A DNA stretch of 64,000 nt from an uncultured Lachnospiraceae bacterium. GTDB taxonomy: Bacteria; Bacillota; Clostridia; Lachnospirales; Lachnospiraceae. The notes below the pieces were generated by a model. That model worked only from the letters and a program-made list of their open reading frames with translations. It was not told the origin of the DNA and searched no databases. The DNA is taken from positions 1 to 64,000 of the forward strand of contig CAMEJJ010000019.1 in NCBI GenBank assembly GCA_945919795.1. Direction: 5' to 3'. Below are positions 55,571-64,000 of the stretch, piece after piece. How positions within the stretch are numbered: the first letter of the stretch is position 1; every line of letters begins with the position of its first letter. The translations under genes and the position numbers were made by a program.

Positions 55571-55642
55571 GTTTTGCTATTGTTCACCAAACATAACATC
55601 TGTTCATATTTTCAAATTTAACATCTGCTGTTTTAGCGATTA

Positions 55643-56752
55643 TCAAATTTTACCCTGCATGTGATAAACCATGGCAAGTACTTCCGCAACCGCCTGATAC
55701 AACTCCTGCGGCACCTGCTCTCCCAATTCCACATTGTGATAAAGCATCCGCGCCAAAGGCTTGTTTTCCACAATTTCGATATGATATTCTTTGGCCTTTT
55801 CTTTGATTTTCTGTGCCAGATAATCCTCACCCTTGGCAACCACAATTGGCGCCGGAGCAATTTCCGTATCATATTTGATGGCAACGGCAAAATGCGTCGG
55901 GTTTGTAATAACTACATCCGCTTCCGGCAATTGCTGCATCATACGCCTGCGGGACGCTTCCTGCATCTTTGCCCGGATTTTTCCTTTTACCTGCGGATCT
56001 CCTTCTGCCTGTTTGTACTCATCTTTTACTTCCTGTTTGGTCATCTTCTGATCTTCATGGAATTTATGCTTCTGATATGCAAAATCCAAAGCAGCAATGA
56101 TGATATAAATAAGGGAAACTTTCAATCCGAAATCAATAGCAAGCTTTCCTGCTGCGGCAATCCCCTGCCATAAAGGCATATTAAACAACAAATAAATGAT
56201 ATCCGCATTATCCTTGAAGGTTGAATAAGCCACCCATGCAATCAATCCGATTTTTAAAAAGGATTTCAACAGTTCCATCAGGGACTGTGCCGAAAACATA
56301 CGTTTAAATCCATTAACCGGATTCATTTTACTGAATTTGGGTTGCATCGGTTTTGCAGTCGGTTTCCATTTTACCTGAACCAGATCGGAAACAAATGCAA
56401 CAATAAATCCCAATACAAGAAACGGTGCAATAATCAATAGGATTTTTAACATTACACTTCGGATTAGTGTATAAAAAACTTCTGCCGATATAAAACCGTT
56501 GGGCATTTTTATCAATTCACCCATGCGATTATAGGTAAATGAAAAAACAGACAAAAAGTTTTCGCCTAAATAACCCAGTCCGAATTTCAAAATAAGAAAC
56601 AATACAATGAGCCCGGTCGCATTGGCAATTTCTTTGCTTTTTGCAACCTGGCCTTCTTTTCTGGCGTCACTTAATTTTTTGGCGGTAGGTTCTTCTGTCT
56701 TTTCTCCGCCCGGTCCTTCCTTTGCGAAGAACTGCAGGTTGTATTGAATCAA
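55643..56752 (-). CDS. flhB: Flagellar export switch protein FlhB
   Basis: FlhB has four membrane helices and a cytoplasmic tail that self-cleaves to switch export substrates; the NPTH site is in VITNPTHFAVAIKY near 268. Start is TTG (56752), overlapping the fliR stop as TTGA, with GGAGG 10 nt upstream; the family start LQFFA follows. Length 369 aa. Confidence 0.95.
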   Translation of the reverse strand: MIQYNLQFFAKEGPGGEKTEEPTAKKLSDARKEGQVAKSKEIANATGLIVLFLILKFGLGYLGENFLSVFSFTYNRMGELIKMPNGFISAEVFYTLIRSVMLKILLIIAPFLVLGFIVAFVSDLVQVKWKPTAKPMQPKFSKMNPVNGFKRMFSAQSLMELLKSFLKIGLIAWVAYSTFKDNADIIYLLFNMPLWQGIAAAGKLAIDFGLKVSLIYIIIAALDFAYQKHKFHEDQKMTKQEVKDEYKQAEGDPQVKGKIRAKMQEASRRRMMQQLPEADVVITNPTHFAVAIKYDTEIAPAPIVVAKGEDYLAQKIKEKAKEYHIEIVENKPLARMLYHNVELGEQVPQELYQAVAEVLAMVYHMQGKI

Positions 56753-57534
56753 GCCATCATCGCCTCCACAAACGTTACCATCATGGTCTTCATTTCAGTA
56801 AATATAAAATCAGAAATATAAGGCAGCATTCCGATTGTCAAAAACATTACCCCAAGACCAAACAACAATTTAATCTGCATACCGACCGCAAACATATTCA
56901 TCTGCGGAGCAACTTTTGCCATAATTCCCAAAATGACATTGGTAATCAACAAAACACAAAATACCGGCAGACAGATTCGAAAACCAATATTAATATAATC
57001 AGACATAAACGAAATGATGGCAGATAGCATCCTGTCACTGTGAAAAACAGCACCGTTAACCGGTATCAAAGTATAAGTTTCCACAAAAGCCTTGATTAAA
57101 TATTGATGCATGTTTGATACAACCAAAATCAAAAGCACCATATACTGATAAAGCATTCCGGAGATACTGACGCTTTCCTTGGTCAAAGGATCATATTCGC
57201 TTGCCATCGCAAGACCAATTTCCATATCAATCATACGTCCGGCAAACGTAACAATATGCGTACAGATATTAACCGCCAATCCGATTATTAACCCTGTGAA
57301 AACCTCATGTGCCACAATTAACGCATACTCAAGTACCGTACGATATTCGATTACTTCATGTGGCATGGTTGTCTCATAAACCAAAATGGCAAAGAAAAAG
57401 GAAAATGCTGTTTTTACACGCCGTGGCGTATTGTTCATGCTAAAAAAGGGAGCAACGAACACAAAACTCGCTACCCTTGCCAAAATCAGCAGAAAATATT
57501 CAAATTCATACATGGAAAAGGAATAATTAATCAT
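56749..57534 (-). CDS. fliR: Flagellar export gate protein FliR
   Basis: FliR is a core membrane component of the export gate with about six helices. The 261 aa include the PLTKESVSISGMLYQ segment and the conserved hydrophobic NMHQYLIKAF region. AAGG lies 7 nt before the ATG. It follows fliQ by 4 nt and overlaps flhB. Confidence 0.94.
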   Translation of the reverse strand: MINYSFSMYEFEYFLLILARVASFVFVAPFFSMNNTPRRVKTAFSFFFAILVYETTMPHEVIEYRTVLEYALIVAHEVFTGLIIGLAVNICTHIVTFAGRMIDMEIGLAMASEYDPLTKESVSISGMLYQYMVLLILVVSNMHQYLIKAFVETYTLIPVNGAVFHSDRMLSAIISFMSDYINIGFRICLPVFCVLLITNVILGIMAKVAPQMNMFAVGMQIKLLFGLGVMFLTIGMLPYISDFIFTEMKTMMVTFVEAMMA

Positions 57535-57538
57535 CCCA

Positions 57539-57808
57539 TCACCTTATATATACAGAAAAATTGGACCACAACTCAATCATATAACCACTGATACTGTCAA
57601 GAATCCAGCTACCTAACAGCATAAGCGTCAAAAAAACAGCCAGAATTTTCGGAACAAAGGTTAATGTCTGTTCCTGAATCGATGTAACTGTCTGAAAAAT
57701 ACTGACAATCAGACCAACAGCCAATGACACAAGTAAAATCGGAGCCGCTGTTTTAATAATGAGGAAAAGCGCTTCGCTTCCCATGTCTACGACCCAATCT
57801 GTTGACAT
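57539..57808 (-). CDS. fliQ: Flagellar export gate protein FliQ
   Basis: An 89-aa protein with two membrane helices, part of the FliPQR pore. APILLVSLAVGLIVSIFQT and the TSIQEQTLTFVPK loop are typical. AAGGAAG precedes the ATG. Confidence 0.95.
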   Translation of the reverse strand: MSTDWVVDMGSEALFLIIKTAAPILLVSLAVGLIVSIFQTVTSIQEQTLTFVPKILAVFLTLMLLGSWILDSISGYMIELWSNFSVYIR

Positions 57809-57832
57809 ATAACCCTTCCTTTCTGTTTGTTT

Positions 57833-58732
57833 CTAGTAAAATGTCCTTACAAGATTTACAATGACCAAATTCCATCCATCAGCTAAAACAAACAATAAAA
57901 TCTTAAACGGCATGGAAATTGTGGTTGGCGGCAACATCATCATACCCATACTCATCAGGGCGGAAGCCACAACCATATCAATCACAATAAACGGTATATA
58001 AATTACAAAACCGATAATAAAAGCCGTACGTAACTCACTGACCAAGAAAGCCGGAATGAGCGCACTGGTAGGGATATCATCCAATTCCCCGGTCCATTCA
58101 TATCCACCGATATCACAAAATGTCTTGGCATCCTTTGTCTGAGTTTGTGCATACATAAACTCCCGCAGTGGTGCAACACCTCTTTCCAATGCAACCTCCT
58201 GCGTAATTTCTCCTGCTTCAAACGGTTTAATTGCATCTTCATTAATCTGGGTAATGACCGGATTCATAATGAAAAATGTTAAAAATAGAGATAACGCGAT
58301 TAAAACCTGATTCGGCGGAGCGGTCTGCGTATTTAATGCTGCTCTTGTAAAATGAAGCACAATCAGAATACGTGTAAAAGAGGTTAAACAAATAATGAGA
58401 ATAGGTGCCAAAGTGATGCCGGTCAAGATCAGCATGATCCTTAGTGCACCCGCAATAGATCCATTCCCATCATTGTATGTAACGGTTAAGTCGTTCGCAA
58501 TATTCAGTTCTTTTAAATCGTCAGGCGTTTCGGCAGCTCCGGGCTCTCTGATATTGGTCCGGTCCTCAGTTTCTCCGGCATCGGATGTTGAATCCAATGC
58601 TCCCATGGTTGATGCCTGCACACTTGTCGGATTTATGAAAAAAATACAAACAAGAAATGCTAAAAGCAACAAACCCTTTTTGAGGCAACTGCCAAAATGA
58701 GCACTATGAATCTTAGGTAATATCATCCTCAT
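57833..58732 (-). CDS. fliP: Flagellar export gate protein FliP
   Basis: FliP forms the export pore with FliQ and FliR. It has a cleavable signal peptide, then four helices with TSFTRILIVLHFTRAAL and PTTISMPFKILLFVLADGW. The track start is TTG at 58744; ATG codons at 58732 or 58726 lie in the same frame, and I use 58732 (299 aa) with modest certainty. The start overlaps the fliO end. Confidence 0.92.
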   Translation of the reverse strand: MRMILPKIHSAHFGSCLKKGLLLLAFLVCIFFINPTSVQASTMGALDSTSDAGETEDRTNIREPGAAETPDDLKELNIANDLTVTYNDGNGSIAGALRIMLILTGITLAPILIICLTSFTRILIVLHFTRAALNTQTAPPNQVLIALSLFLTFFIMNPVITQINEDAIKPFEAGEITQEVALERGVAPLREFMYAQTQTKDAKTFCDIGGYEWTGELDDIPTSALIPAFLVSELRTAFIIGFVIYIPFIVIDMVVASALMSMGMMMLPPTTISMPFKILLFVLADGWNLVIVNLVRTFY

Positions 58733-59120
58733 CGCTTTCTTCAATCGCCTTCTTTGGTTTATTTACCGCAAAATCTTTTGCTTTATTAAAAAAATCTTCA
58801 AACGAAACTGCACTCTTTGACAAATCATTGTCATACAATACAATCTCACTCTCATCCAGTTCACGCAGTACGGTAACGGTATCTTTACAGATAGCAACCG
58901 CCATATACCTTTTTCCAATGCGCAAAATCTGGACATATTTGTTTTGCGTTAATCGAAAGGTATCAACAACTTCAAAATTACTGCCCTTCATCTTGCCTTT
59001 TTGCACACCTGCGACATATCGGGTTGTCAGCCAGGTGGCTCCTAAAACTACGATAAAAAGCAATATCACGGTAAGCAACTGTGCTACCGAATCAATCTTT
59101 GACGTTGAAACAAGAAGCAT
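58713..59120 (-). CDS. fliO: Flagellar biosynthesis protein FliO
   Basis: A small one-pass membrane protein that helps FliP assembly. One helix (about 14-33) precedes a basic region with FEVVDTFRLTQNKYVQILRIG, the FliO/FliZ family pattern. The track start at 59132 is a TTG without a spaced ribosome site; the ATG at 59120 gives MLLVSTSKID and avoids overlap with cheY. Confidence 0.83.
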   Translation of the reverse strand: MLLVSTSKIDSVAQLLTVILLFIVVLGATWLTTRYVAGVQKGKMKGSNFEVVDTFRLTQNKYVQILRIGKRYMAVAICKDTVTVLRELDESEIVLYDNDLSKSAVSFEDFFNKAKDFAVNKPKKAIEESDEDDIT

Positions 59121-59121
59121 A

Positions 59122-59484
59122 TTAACCGACAACCTTCTTTACCGCTTCCAAAACACGATCTGCCTGGAAAGGTTTTACAATAAAGTCTTTTGCACCTGCC
59201 TGAATGGATTCAATTACCATAGCCTGCTGTCCCATAGCAGAACACATGATTACCATAGCTCCCGCATCTGAAGCTTTGATATTCTTTAAAGCCTGAATTC
59301 CATCCATCTCAGGCATTGTGATATCCATCAATACCAAATCCGGTTTTAATTCATTGTACTTTTCTACAGCTTTTAATCCGTTTTCAGCCTCTCCAACTAC
59401 ATTGTAACCATTTTTGGTTAAAATGTCTTTGATCATCATTCTCATAAATGCTGCATCATCACAAATCAAAATATTTTTCGCCAT
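59122..59484 (-). CDS. cheY: Chemotaxis response regulator CheY
   Basis: A single receiver domain of 120 aa that binds the motor switch when phosphorylated. ICDDAAFMR, the phospho-acceptor VLMDITMPEMDG (Asp near 54), and the final KPF motif are intact. AGGAG precedes the ATG. It is placed between fliY and fliO as in B. subtilis. Confidence 0.96.
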   Translation of the reverse strand: MAKNILICDDAAFMRMMIKDILTKNGYNVVGEAENGLKAVEKYNELKPDLVLMDITMPEMDGIQALKNIKASDAGAMVIMCSAMGQQAMVIESIQAGAKDFIVKPFQADRVLEAVKKVVG

Positions 59485-59494
59485 TTTTTCTCTC

Positions 59495-60745
59495 CTAAAT
59501 TCCCTGATTATTTACTATTTCGGTTACTCTGATACCAAAACTTTCTTCAATTACAACAACTTCACCTTTTGCAACAAACTTTCCGTTGACTAATACATCT
59601 ATAGGTTCACCCGCAATCCTGTTTAACTCAATGATTGTGCCGGGTGCGAAGTCCAAAATTTCTGCAATGGATTTTTTTGTTCTTCCAAGTTCGACAGTTA
59701 CCTCCAACGGTACATCCATAATCAATCCAATATTTTCCTGACTTGGCATTGCCGAAAAATCCTGATTGAATGACTGGAATTGCGCCGGCTGAATGTTCAG
59801 ATTTTGCTGCGGTGGCATTGCCATCTGCGGCATTCCCATCTGTGGCATCCCCATTTGAGGCATTCCCATCTGCGGCATTCCGTATCCCATCGGTTGCTGC
59901 ATTGACATGTCATATCCCGCCTGCGGCATTCCCATCTGTGGCATCGGTGCCGGTGTCGGTTCGACGGTCGGCGGAACATATGGTGCCGGTTCCGGTGCTG
60001 ACACCTCCGGTTCCTGATTGCCGATAAACATCTGATAAAGAGATTTTGCAAAATCAATCGGATACAATTGCATGATTGTCGAATCAACTAAATCATCAAT
60101 CTGCATACGAAATGCAATCTTTACAAACGCACCTTCTAAGAAAGGAGCAATATCCGACGGCTTTCTCTGCTCTAACAAATTCAAAAGACTGGCTTCCGGA
60201 GGACTAATATCAATCATACGTCCCAACATGGAAGAGAGGCTCGTAGCACTTGAACCCATCATCTGGTTCATCGCTTCGGAAATAGCACTTAAATGAAGCT
60301 CTGAAAGTTCACCTTCCGTATTTGTTCCGTCTCCACCCATCATAAGGTCGGTAATGACTTTTACATCCTGTTCCCGAAGAATTAAAATATTTGCTCCATC
60401 CAATCCCGCCGTATACTTTATCTGAATAAATACACACGGTTTTTCGTAATCCTCCATGAGATTAGACCATCTTGCCATGGATACAACAGGAGTTGTTATA
60501 TTAACTTTTTTGTTTACTAGCGAATACAGTGTCGTTGCTGACGTTCCCATACTGATGTTGGCGATCTCACCAATGGCATCTTTTTCTATATCCGTCAATT
60601 CAACGTCTTCCATTATCGGAGCAGACTGTGGAACGTCTGCAACTGGAGCCGAATTCTCATTTGATGTTTCCTGAGGAACCTCTCCCATAGCCATTCCGGC
60701 TAACAACGCATTAATCTCGTCCTGAGATAATGATGCTCCGTCCAT
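59495..60745 (-). CDS. fliY: Flagellar switch protein FliY (CheC-like/FliN fusion)
   Basis: FliY is both a switch subunit and a CheY-P phosphatase in Firmicutes. The N-terminal CheY-binding LSQDEINALLAGM is at 5-17; two CheC-type active helices follow (DAIGEIANISMGTSA and LSAISEAMNQMMGSSA); the FliN domain is at about 335-416. A Met/Gln/Pro/Gly-rich linker with PQMGM repeats (about 260-320) joins them. 416 aa. Confidence 0.95.
   Translation of the reverse strand: MDGASLSQDEINALLAGMAMGEVPQETSNENSAPVADVPQSAPIMEDVELTDIEKDAIGEIANISMGTSATTLYSLVNKKVNITTPVVSMARWSNLMEDYEKPCVFIQIKYTAGLDGANILILREQDVKVITDLMMGGDGTNTEGELSELHLSAISEAMNQMMGSSATSLSSMLGRMIDISPPEASLLNLLEQRKPSDIAPFLEGAFVKIAFRMQIDDLVDSTIMQLYPIDFAKSLYQMFIGNQEPEVSAPEPAPYVPPTVEPTPAPMPQMGMPQAGYDMSMQQPMGYGMPQMGMPQMGMPQMGMPQMAMPPQQNLNIQPAQFQSFNQDFSAMPSQENIGLIMDVPLEVTVELGRTKKSIAEILDFAPGTIIELNRIAGEPIDVLVNGKFVAKGEVVVIEESFGIRVTEIVNNQGI
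59815..59890 (-). repeat. 15-bp repeats in the fliY linker
   Basis: Tandem copies of cattcccatctgtgg-like 15-mers encode GMPQM pentapeptides in the linker between the phosphatase and FliN domains. Confidence 0.8.
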
Positions 60746-60749
60746 TCGT

Positions 60750-61730
60750 CTAATCCTCCTCTCTGATAACCGATGTTACCCTTACGGCGTATTTATCTTT
60801 ATTCACACCGGGTAATGCGGTAAATTTCTTTATGTTTCCAACATATATTTCCATCTCATCCTCAACTCCCCGATCCAGTCTGATAATATCCCCGACCTGT
60901 AAAGAAGCAAAGTCCATAACGGAAATAACACTCTGTCCAAGCACTGCTTTAATCGGTACATCCACTCTTTTAATTAAAGCTTCAATATTGTCATGATATG
61001 CATCATCATTGATTTCCTGCATAGTCGAAAACCAGTACTTGGTATTCAATTTATCCATAATGCTTTCCAACGTCAAAAACGGAAGACAAGCATTCATAAA
61101 TCCCTCTACTGAACCAATTCGGACGTTTAATGTTACGATTGCTATCATTTCATTGGGTGAAATAATCTGGGCAAACTGCGGATTGGTCTCTATCCTTTCC
61201 AAAAAAGGATCCAGCGACACAACATTTCGCCACGGCTCACGGAATAATCCCATACAGATTACCAAAACCTTATCTAAAATAGATAACTCAATCTCTGAAA
61301 AATCACGGTTTTTTTCTAACGGCAAACCCGCACCGCCTAACATTCGGTCTATAATCGCATATCCCAGACTGGATTGAATCTCCATAATGATATTGCCGGG
61401 TAAAGGATTAAAGTTAATGATTCCCAAAATAACCGGATTACTTAATGCATTGGTAAATTCGGAAAAAGTAACCGCTTCAGAACTGGCTACACTGACCTGA
61501 ACATTTTTTCTCAAATAAACCGGAAGATTGGTTGATAACAATCGACCATAATGCTCAAAAATAATTTCTAACGTTCGAAGATGCTCTTTTGAAAACTTGG
61601 CGGGACGCTTAAAGTCATAGTTTTTGACCTGCGGTCCCTGGTTTTCTTTCAAATCATCTACTTCGAGTTCACCACTGTCCAGTGCCGCCAGCAAACTATC
61701 TATCTCATTTTGAGATAAAACTTCACTCAC
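60750..61730 (-). CDS. fliM: Flagellar motor switch protein FliM
   Basis: FliM binds CheY-P with its N-terminus (LSQNEIDSLLAAL) and carries the middle CheC-like domain and a C-terminal FliN-like domain. The track start at 61739 is a GTG inside the ribosome site; the GTG at 61730 with AGGAGG 8 nt upstream gives MSEVLSQNEI, so it is chosen (326 aa). Confidence 0.94.
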   Translation of the reverse strand: MSEVLSQNEIDSLLAALDSGELEVDDLKENQGPQVKNYDFKRPAKFSKEHLRTLEIIFEHYGRLLSTNLPVYLRKNVQVSVASSEAVTFSEFTNALSNPVILGIINFNPLPGNIIMEIQSSLGYAIIDRMLGGAGLPLEKNRDFSEIELSILDKVLVICMGLFREPWRNVVSLDPFLERIETNPQFAQIISPNEMIAIVTLNVRIGSVEGFMNACLPFLTLESIMDKLNTKYWFSTMQEINDDAYHDNIEALIKRVDVPIKAVLGQSVISVMDFASLQVGDIIRLDRGVEDEMEIYVGNIKKFTALPGVNKDKYAVRVTSVIREED

Positions 61731-61812
61731 CAAGTTCACCTCCTGTTCATGTTAATATGACACACTTCCGTACATCAAATTCATTGAACTTCCGTGCAAT
61801 AAATTTGATGAA

Positions 61813-62337
61813 CTACTGTACAATTAATTTACTGAAAGTCACTTTATAAATAAAATCGGAGTCAAACATTTCTTTTGACTGTAATCTTTCCAAAATTTCC
61901 TTTTGGATATCCGCACTGCGGGGCTGAAGTTCATCTGCTGTATACTTACTGATTACTTCTGTAATGATACCTTCAATCAAACTTTGCCTTGTGCCGATAT
62001 CAGCACCATACGTCTTGTAACCATCATTCTTGGTATTGAGAGACAAGGATACTTTGACCATCGCATAATGTTGAATGCCATCTTCTCCCTTCAAAAGGGG
62101 AATTGTCATCTCCTCAGGCAGATCGTATACCTGGGTATCTTCTAAAGATACCACTTCAGCCGGTGTTTCAGATTCGCCTTCCGGATTCAATTCCAGTTTT
62201 AAAATGGATGCAATATCCGTAACAATTGCTGCCGTTTTTTTATTGGTGCCTGTCACACTGATCATCATAATCGATGTCATAACCAGGTTAACAATCAGCA
62301 ATGCCAATATCACAATAGACAATAAATTCTTCTTCAT
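61813..62337 (-). CDS. fliL: Flagellar basal body protein FliL
   Basis: FliL supports stator function around the MS ring. One membrane helix (about 5-25) and the FliL domain with YAMVKVSLSLNTKN and GIITEVISKYTADEL are seen. The 174 aa are normal. AGGAGG precedes the ATG. Confidence 0.93.
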   Translation of the reverse strand: MKKNLLSIVILALLIVNLVMTSIMMISVTGTNKKTAAIVTDIASILKLELNPEGESETPAEVVSLEDTQVYDLPEEMTIPLLKGEDGIQHYAMVKVSLSLNTKNDGYKTYGADIGTRQSLIEGIITEVISKYTADELQPRSADIQKEILERLQSKEMFDSDFIYKVTFSKLIVQ

Positions 62338-62348
62338 TTATGTGCCTC

Positions 62349-63161
62349 CTATTCACCAGTACTGAGTGAATGATAAATCTTGATTTCCACCCTACGATTC
62401 TGTGCCCGTCCCTGATCAGTAGAATTATCAGCCACCGGAACATATTCTCCCCTGCCGGAATGTTTTATTTTGGCAGGATCCAAAAACGTAGTCTCCATAA
62501 AGTAATTGAATACCGACAATGCACGGAAGCTGGACAATTCGTTATTATCCGCAAAGCGTGAATTGTGTATCGGAACGTTATCCGTATGTCCTTCTATTTC
62601 AATCGTACTTTCTGCATATCGTGATAAAATCTGTCCAATCTTATCAAGAACCGGCTTTGCTTCTTCTTTTATGTCGGCACTTCCCGAATCAAACAACAAC
62701 GCACCGTTCAATGTCAAAGATACATACTGGGATGTAAAATCAACATCTATTTCATTGGCAAACTGGCTTTCATCGATAGCCTCTTCCACCTTCTCAGCAA
62801 GCTGTTCACTTTCCTCTAATTGTTTTTCAGCCATCTGCTTTTCATATTCTTCTAAATCATTGACCATCTGGTCACTTTCGGCCGTCTTGCCGGTACTATT
62901 GATATAATCATCCAGCTCGTTTAGCTGACTGACGCCGTTACTGATTAAAATACCGTCACCGATTGCTGATGCTCCACCTGAAAAAATACTGAAATTCTGG
63001 TTAAATGAAGCAGCCACCTGTTGTAACTTCTGTGCATCCATAGTCGACATGGAGAAAAGAAGTACAAAGAAACACAAAAGCAAATTCATCAAATCGCTGA
63101 AGGTTGCCATCCACGCCGGAGAACCGCCACCGCCGCCTTCTTCTTTCTTCTTTCTTGCCAT
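62349..63161 (-). CDS. motB: Motor stator protein MotB
   Basis: MotB anchors the stator and conducts ions with MotA. The single helix has the key Asp in FSDLMNLLLCFFVLLFS (near residue 22), and the OmpA-like peptidoglycan-binding domain has EGHTDNVPI near 193. The 270 aa are normal. A GGGGG stretch lies before the helix. Its ATG abuts the motA stop. Confidence 0.96.
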   Translation of the reverse strand: MARKKKEEGGGGGSPAWMATFSDLMNLLLCFFVLLFSMSTMDAQKLQQVAASFNQNFSIFSGGASAIGDGILISNGVSQLNELDDYINSTGKTAESDQMVNDLEEYEKQMAEKQLEESEQLAEKVEEAIDESQFANEIDVDFTSQYVSLTLNGALLFDSGSADIKEEAKPVLDKIGQILSRYAESTIEIEGHTDNVPIHNSRFADNNELSSFRALSVFNYFMETTFLDPAKIKHSGRGEYVPVADNSTDQGRAQNRRVEIKIYHSLSTGE

Positions 63162-63956
63162 TTACTGCTCACCGCCCTCCTCTGAGCCTGCTGAGGCTCT
63201 GTCTTTGGGAGCTAAGAAAGATTTCAATTTTTCTTCGATAACTCTGGGATTTTCTCCTGCCTGAATGGATAAAAGACCTTCAATCATAATCTCTTTTACC
63301 ATGGACTCGTTTTCACTGTTGGCCTTTAATTTGGTTGCAACCGGAGTTCCAATCCAGTTTGCCAACATAGAACCATACAAAGTCGTAATCAGGGCCGTTG
63401 CCATATTCGGACCAATGGTACTGGCATCGGATAGGTTTTGTAACATCAAAATAAGGCCGATCAAGGTACCGATCATACCCCAGGCTGGGCCCATGGCTGC
63501 AATATTCATCCAAAAATCGATCCTCTTCTTGTGTCGGTCTTCTATACAGGTTAATTCAGTTTCCAAAATACCACGCACCAATTCCGGATCTGTACCATCG
63601 ACAATTAATAAAATACCCTTTTTTAAAAAAGCATCATCCAAATCGGCCGCTGCTTCTTCCAGCGAAAGAAGTCCCTCTTTACGTGCAATATTTGATAAAT
63701 CTATAATCTTTTTGATAATCTGCGGGGTATCCAGTGAAGGGGTCTTAAAAACTAACGTAAAACTCTTTAATCCACTGATGAAATCCTGAATCGGATTCAT
63801 TGCCAAAATACAGGCAAACGTACCACCAACCGTAATAATGAAAGATTGTCCATGCAAAAAATGCTTGATAGCTGCAAAGCCTTCATCACCGGTTACGATA
63901 CCGAAAATAATCATACCCAGACAGACTACTAATCCAATAATTGACGCTAAATCCAT
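63162..63956 (-). CDS. motA: Motor stator protein MotA
   Basis: MotA has four membrane helices and a cytoplasmic loop contacting FliG. GPAWGMIGTLIGLILML and GPNMATALITTLYGS are typical. The 264 aa are normal. AAAGGA precedes the ATG. The upstream gene lies off the right edge. Confidence 0.96.
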   Translation of the reverse strand: MDLASIIGLVVCLGMIIFGIVTGDEGFAAIKHFLHGQSFIITVGGTFACILAMNPIQDFISGLKSFTLVFKTPSLDTPQIIKKIIDLSNIARKEGLLSLEEAAADLDDAFLKKGILLIVDGTDPELVRGILETELTCIEDRHKKRIDFWMNIAAMGPAWGMIGTLIGLILMLQNLSDASTIGPNMATALITTLYGSMLANWIGTPVATKLKANSENESMVKEIMIEGLLSIQAGENPRVIEEKLKSFLAPKDRASAGSEEGGEQ

Positions 63957-64000
63957 TGAAAAAATTCCTGTCCTTTTTACCTCTTAAGTAAAAATATCCT

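Noticed and set aside
63957-64000. Possible end of an upstream gene such as flbD, with a TAA about 17 nt before motA
   Set aside because: Only seven codons would lie in the window, too few to identify a gene.

Overview
The window is a chromosomal core region of a low-GC, endospore-forming, flagellated Firmicute. The closest overall fit is a clostridial lineage such as Lachnospiraceae. Supporting evidence is a full spoIIIA operon, a gram-positive PolC-type replicase, a fla/che operon in the Bacillus/Clostridia order (motA motB fliL fliM fliY cheY fliOPQR flhBAFG ... cheBAWCD fliA), and clostridial extras (PilZ protein after flhG, fapA, a DUF6115-like protein, a C_GCAxxG_C_C protein). Genus cannot be set from sequence alone. 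Every supported gene lies on the minus strand, so the description below runs from the right end to the left. I saw no insertion sequence, prophage, CRISPR array or integrase.

Region 1 (63956 to 40984, minus) is one flagellar and chemotaxis gene train: stator (motAB), fliL, switch (fliM, fliY), cheY, export gate (fliO, fliP, fliQ, fliR, flhB, flhA), placement GTPases (flhF, flhG), a c-di-GMP-binding PilZ protein, cheB, cheA, cheW, cheC, cheD, a small membrane protein, sigma factor FliA, FapA, a 105-aa hypothetical, a DUF6115/SwrB-like membrane protein and a MltG-N-terminus-like membrane protein. An intrinsic terminator follows. Two unusual non-coding stretches interrupt it: a 148-bp near-perfect palindrome between flhG and the PilZ gene, and a purine-rich leader with five CAGAGAA copies before flhA.

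Region 2 (40935 to 36806) holds rpsB-tsf with its own promoter, structured leader and terminator, then a PP2C phosphatase and a membrane Ser/Thr kinase behind a leader that looks like a conditional terminator.

Region 3 (36960 to 23275) holds ispG-polC, a methyltransferase, tRNA-Glu(CUC), and the rimP-nusA-ylxR-ylxQ-infB-rbfA-nrnA operon behind a terminator-like leader hairpin.

Region 4 (23251 to 13207) holds a C_GCAxxG_C_C protein with truB and ribF, a Na/Pi cotransporter, an NlpC/P60 wall hydrolase with a WalR-like box over its promoter, a D-Ala-D-Ala carboxypeptidase, rpsO and pnp.

Region 5 (13098 to 5291) holds a YlxY-like polysaccharide deacetylase, a bactofilin, then pyrH-frr-uppS-cdsA-dxr-rseP. 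In Bacillus subtilis the pyrH to rseP block directly follows tsf; here it sits after pnp and the deacetylase, so the usual supercluster is permuted.

Region 6 (5190 to 122) is spoIIIAA to spoIIIAH, the mother-cell half of the forespore feeding-tube channel, preceded by a plausible sigma-E promoter. A promoter at the far left points out of the window.

I did not find a clearly new multi-gene system. The most interesting items are regulatory: the long palindrome, the leader attenuators before rimP and the phosphatase, the rpsO leader, the WalR-like box, and a set of intergenic hairpins with shared cores.
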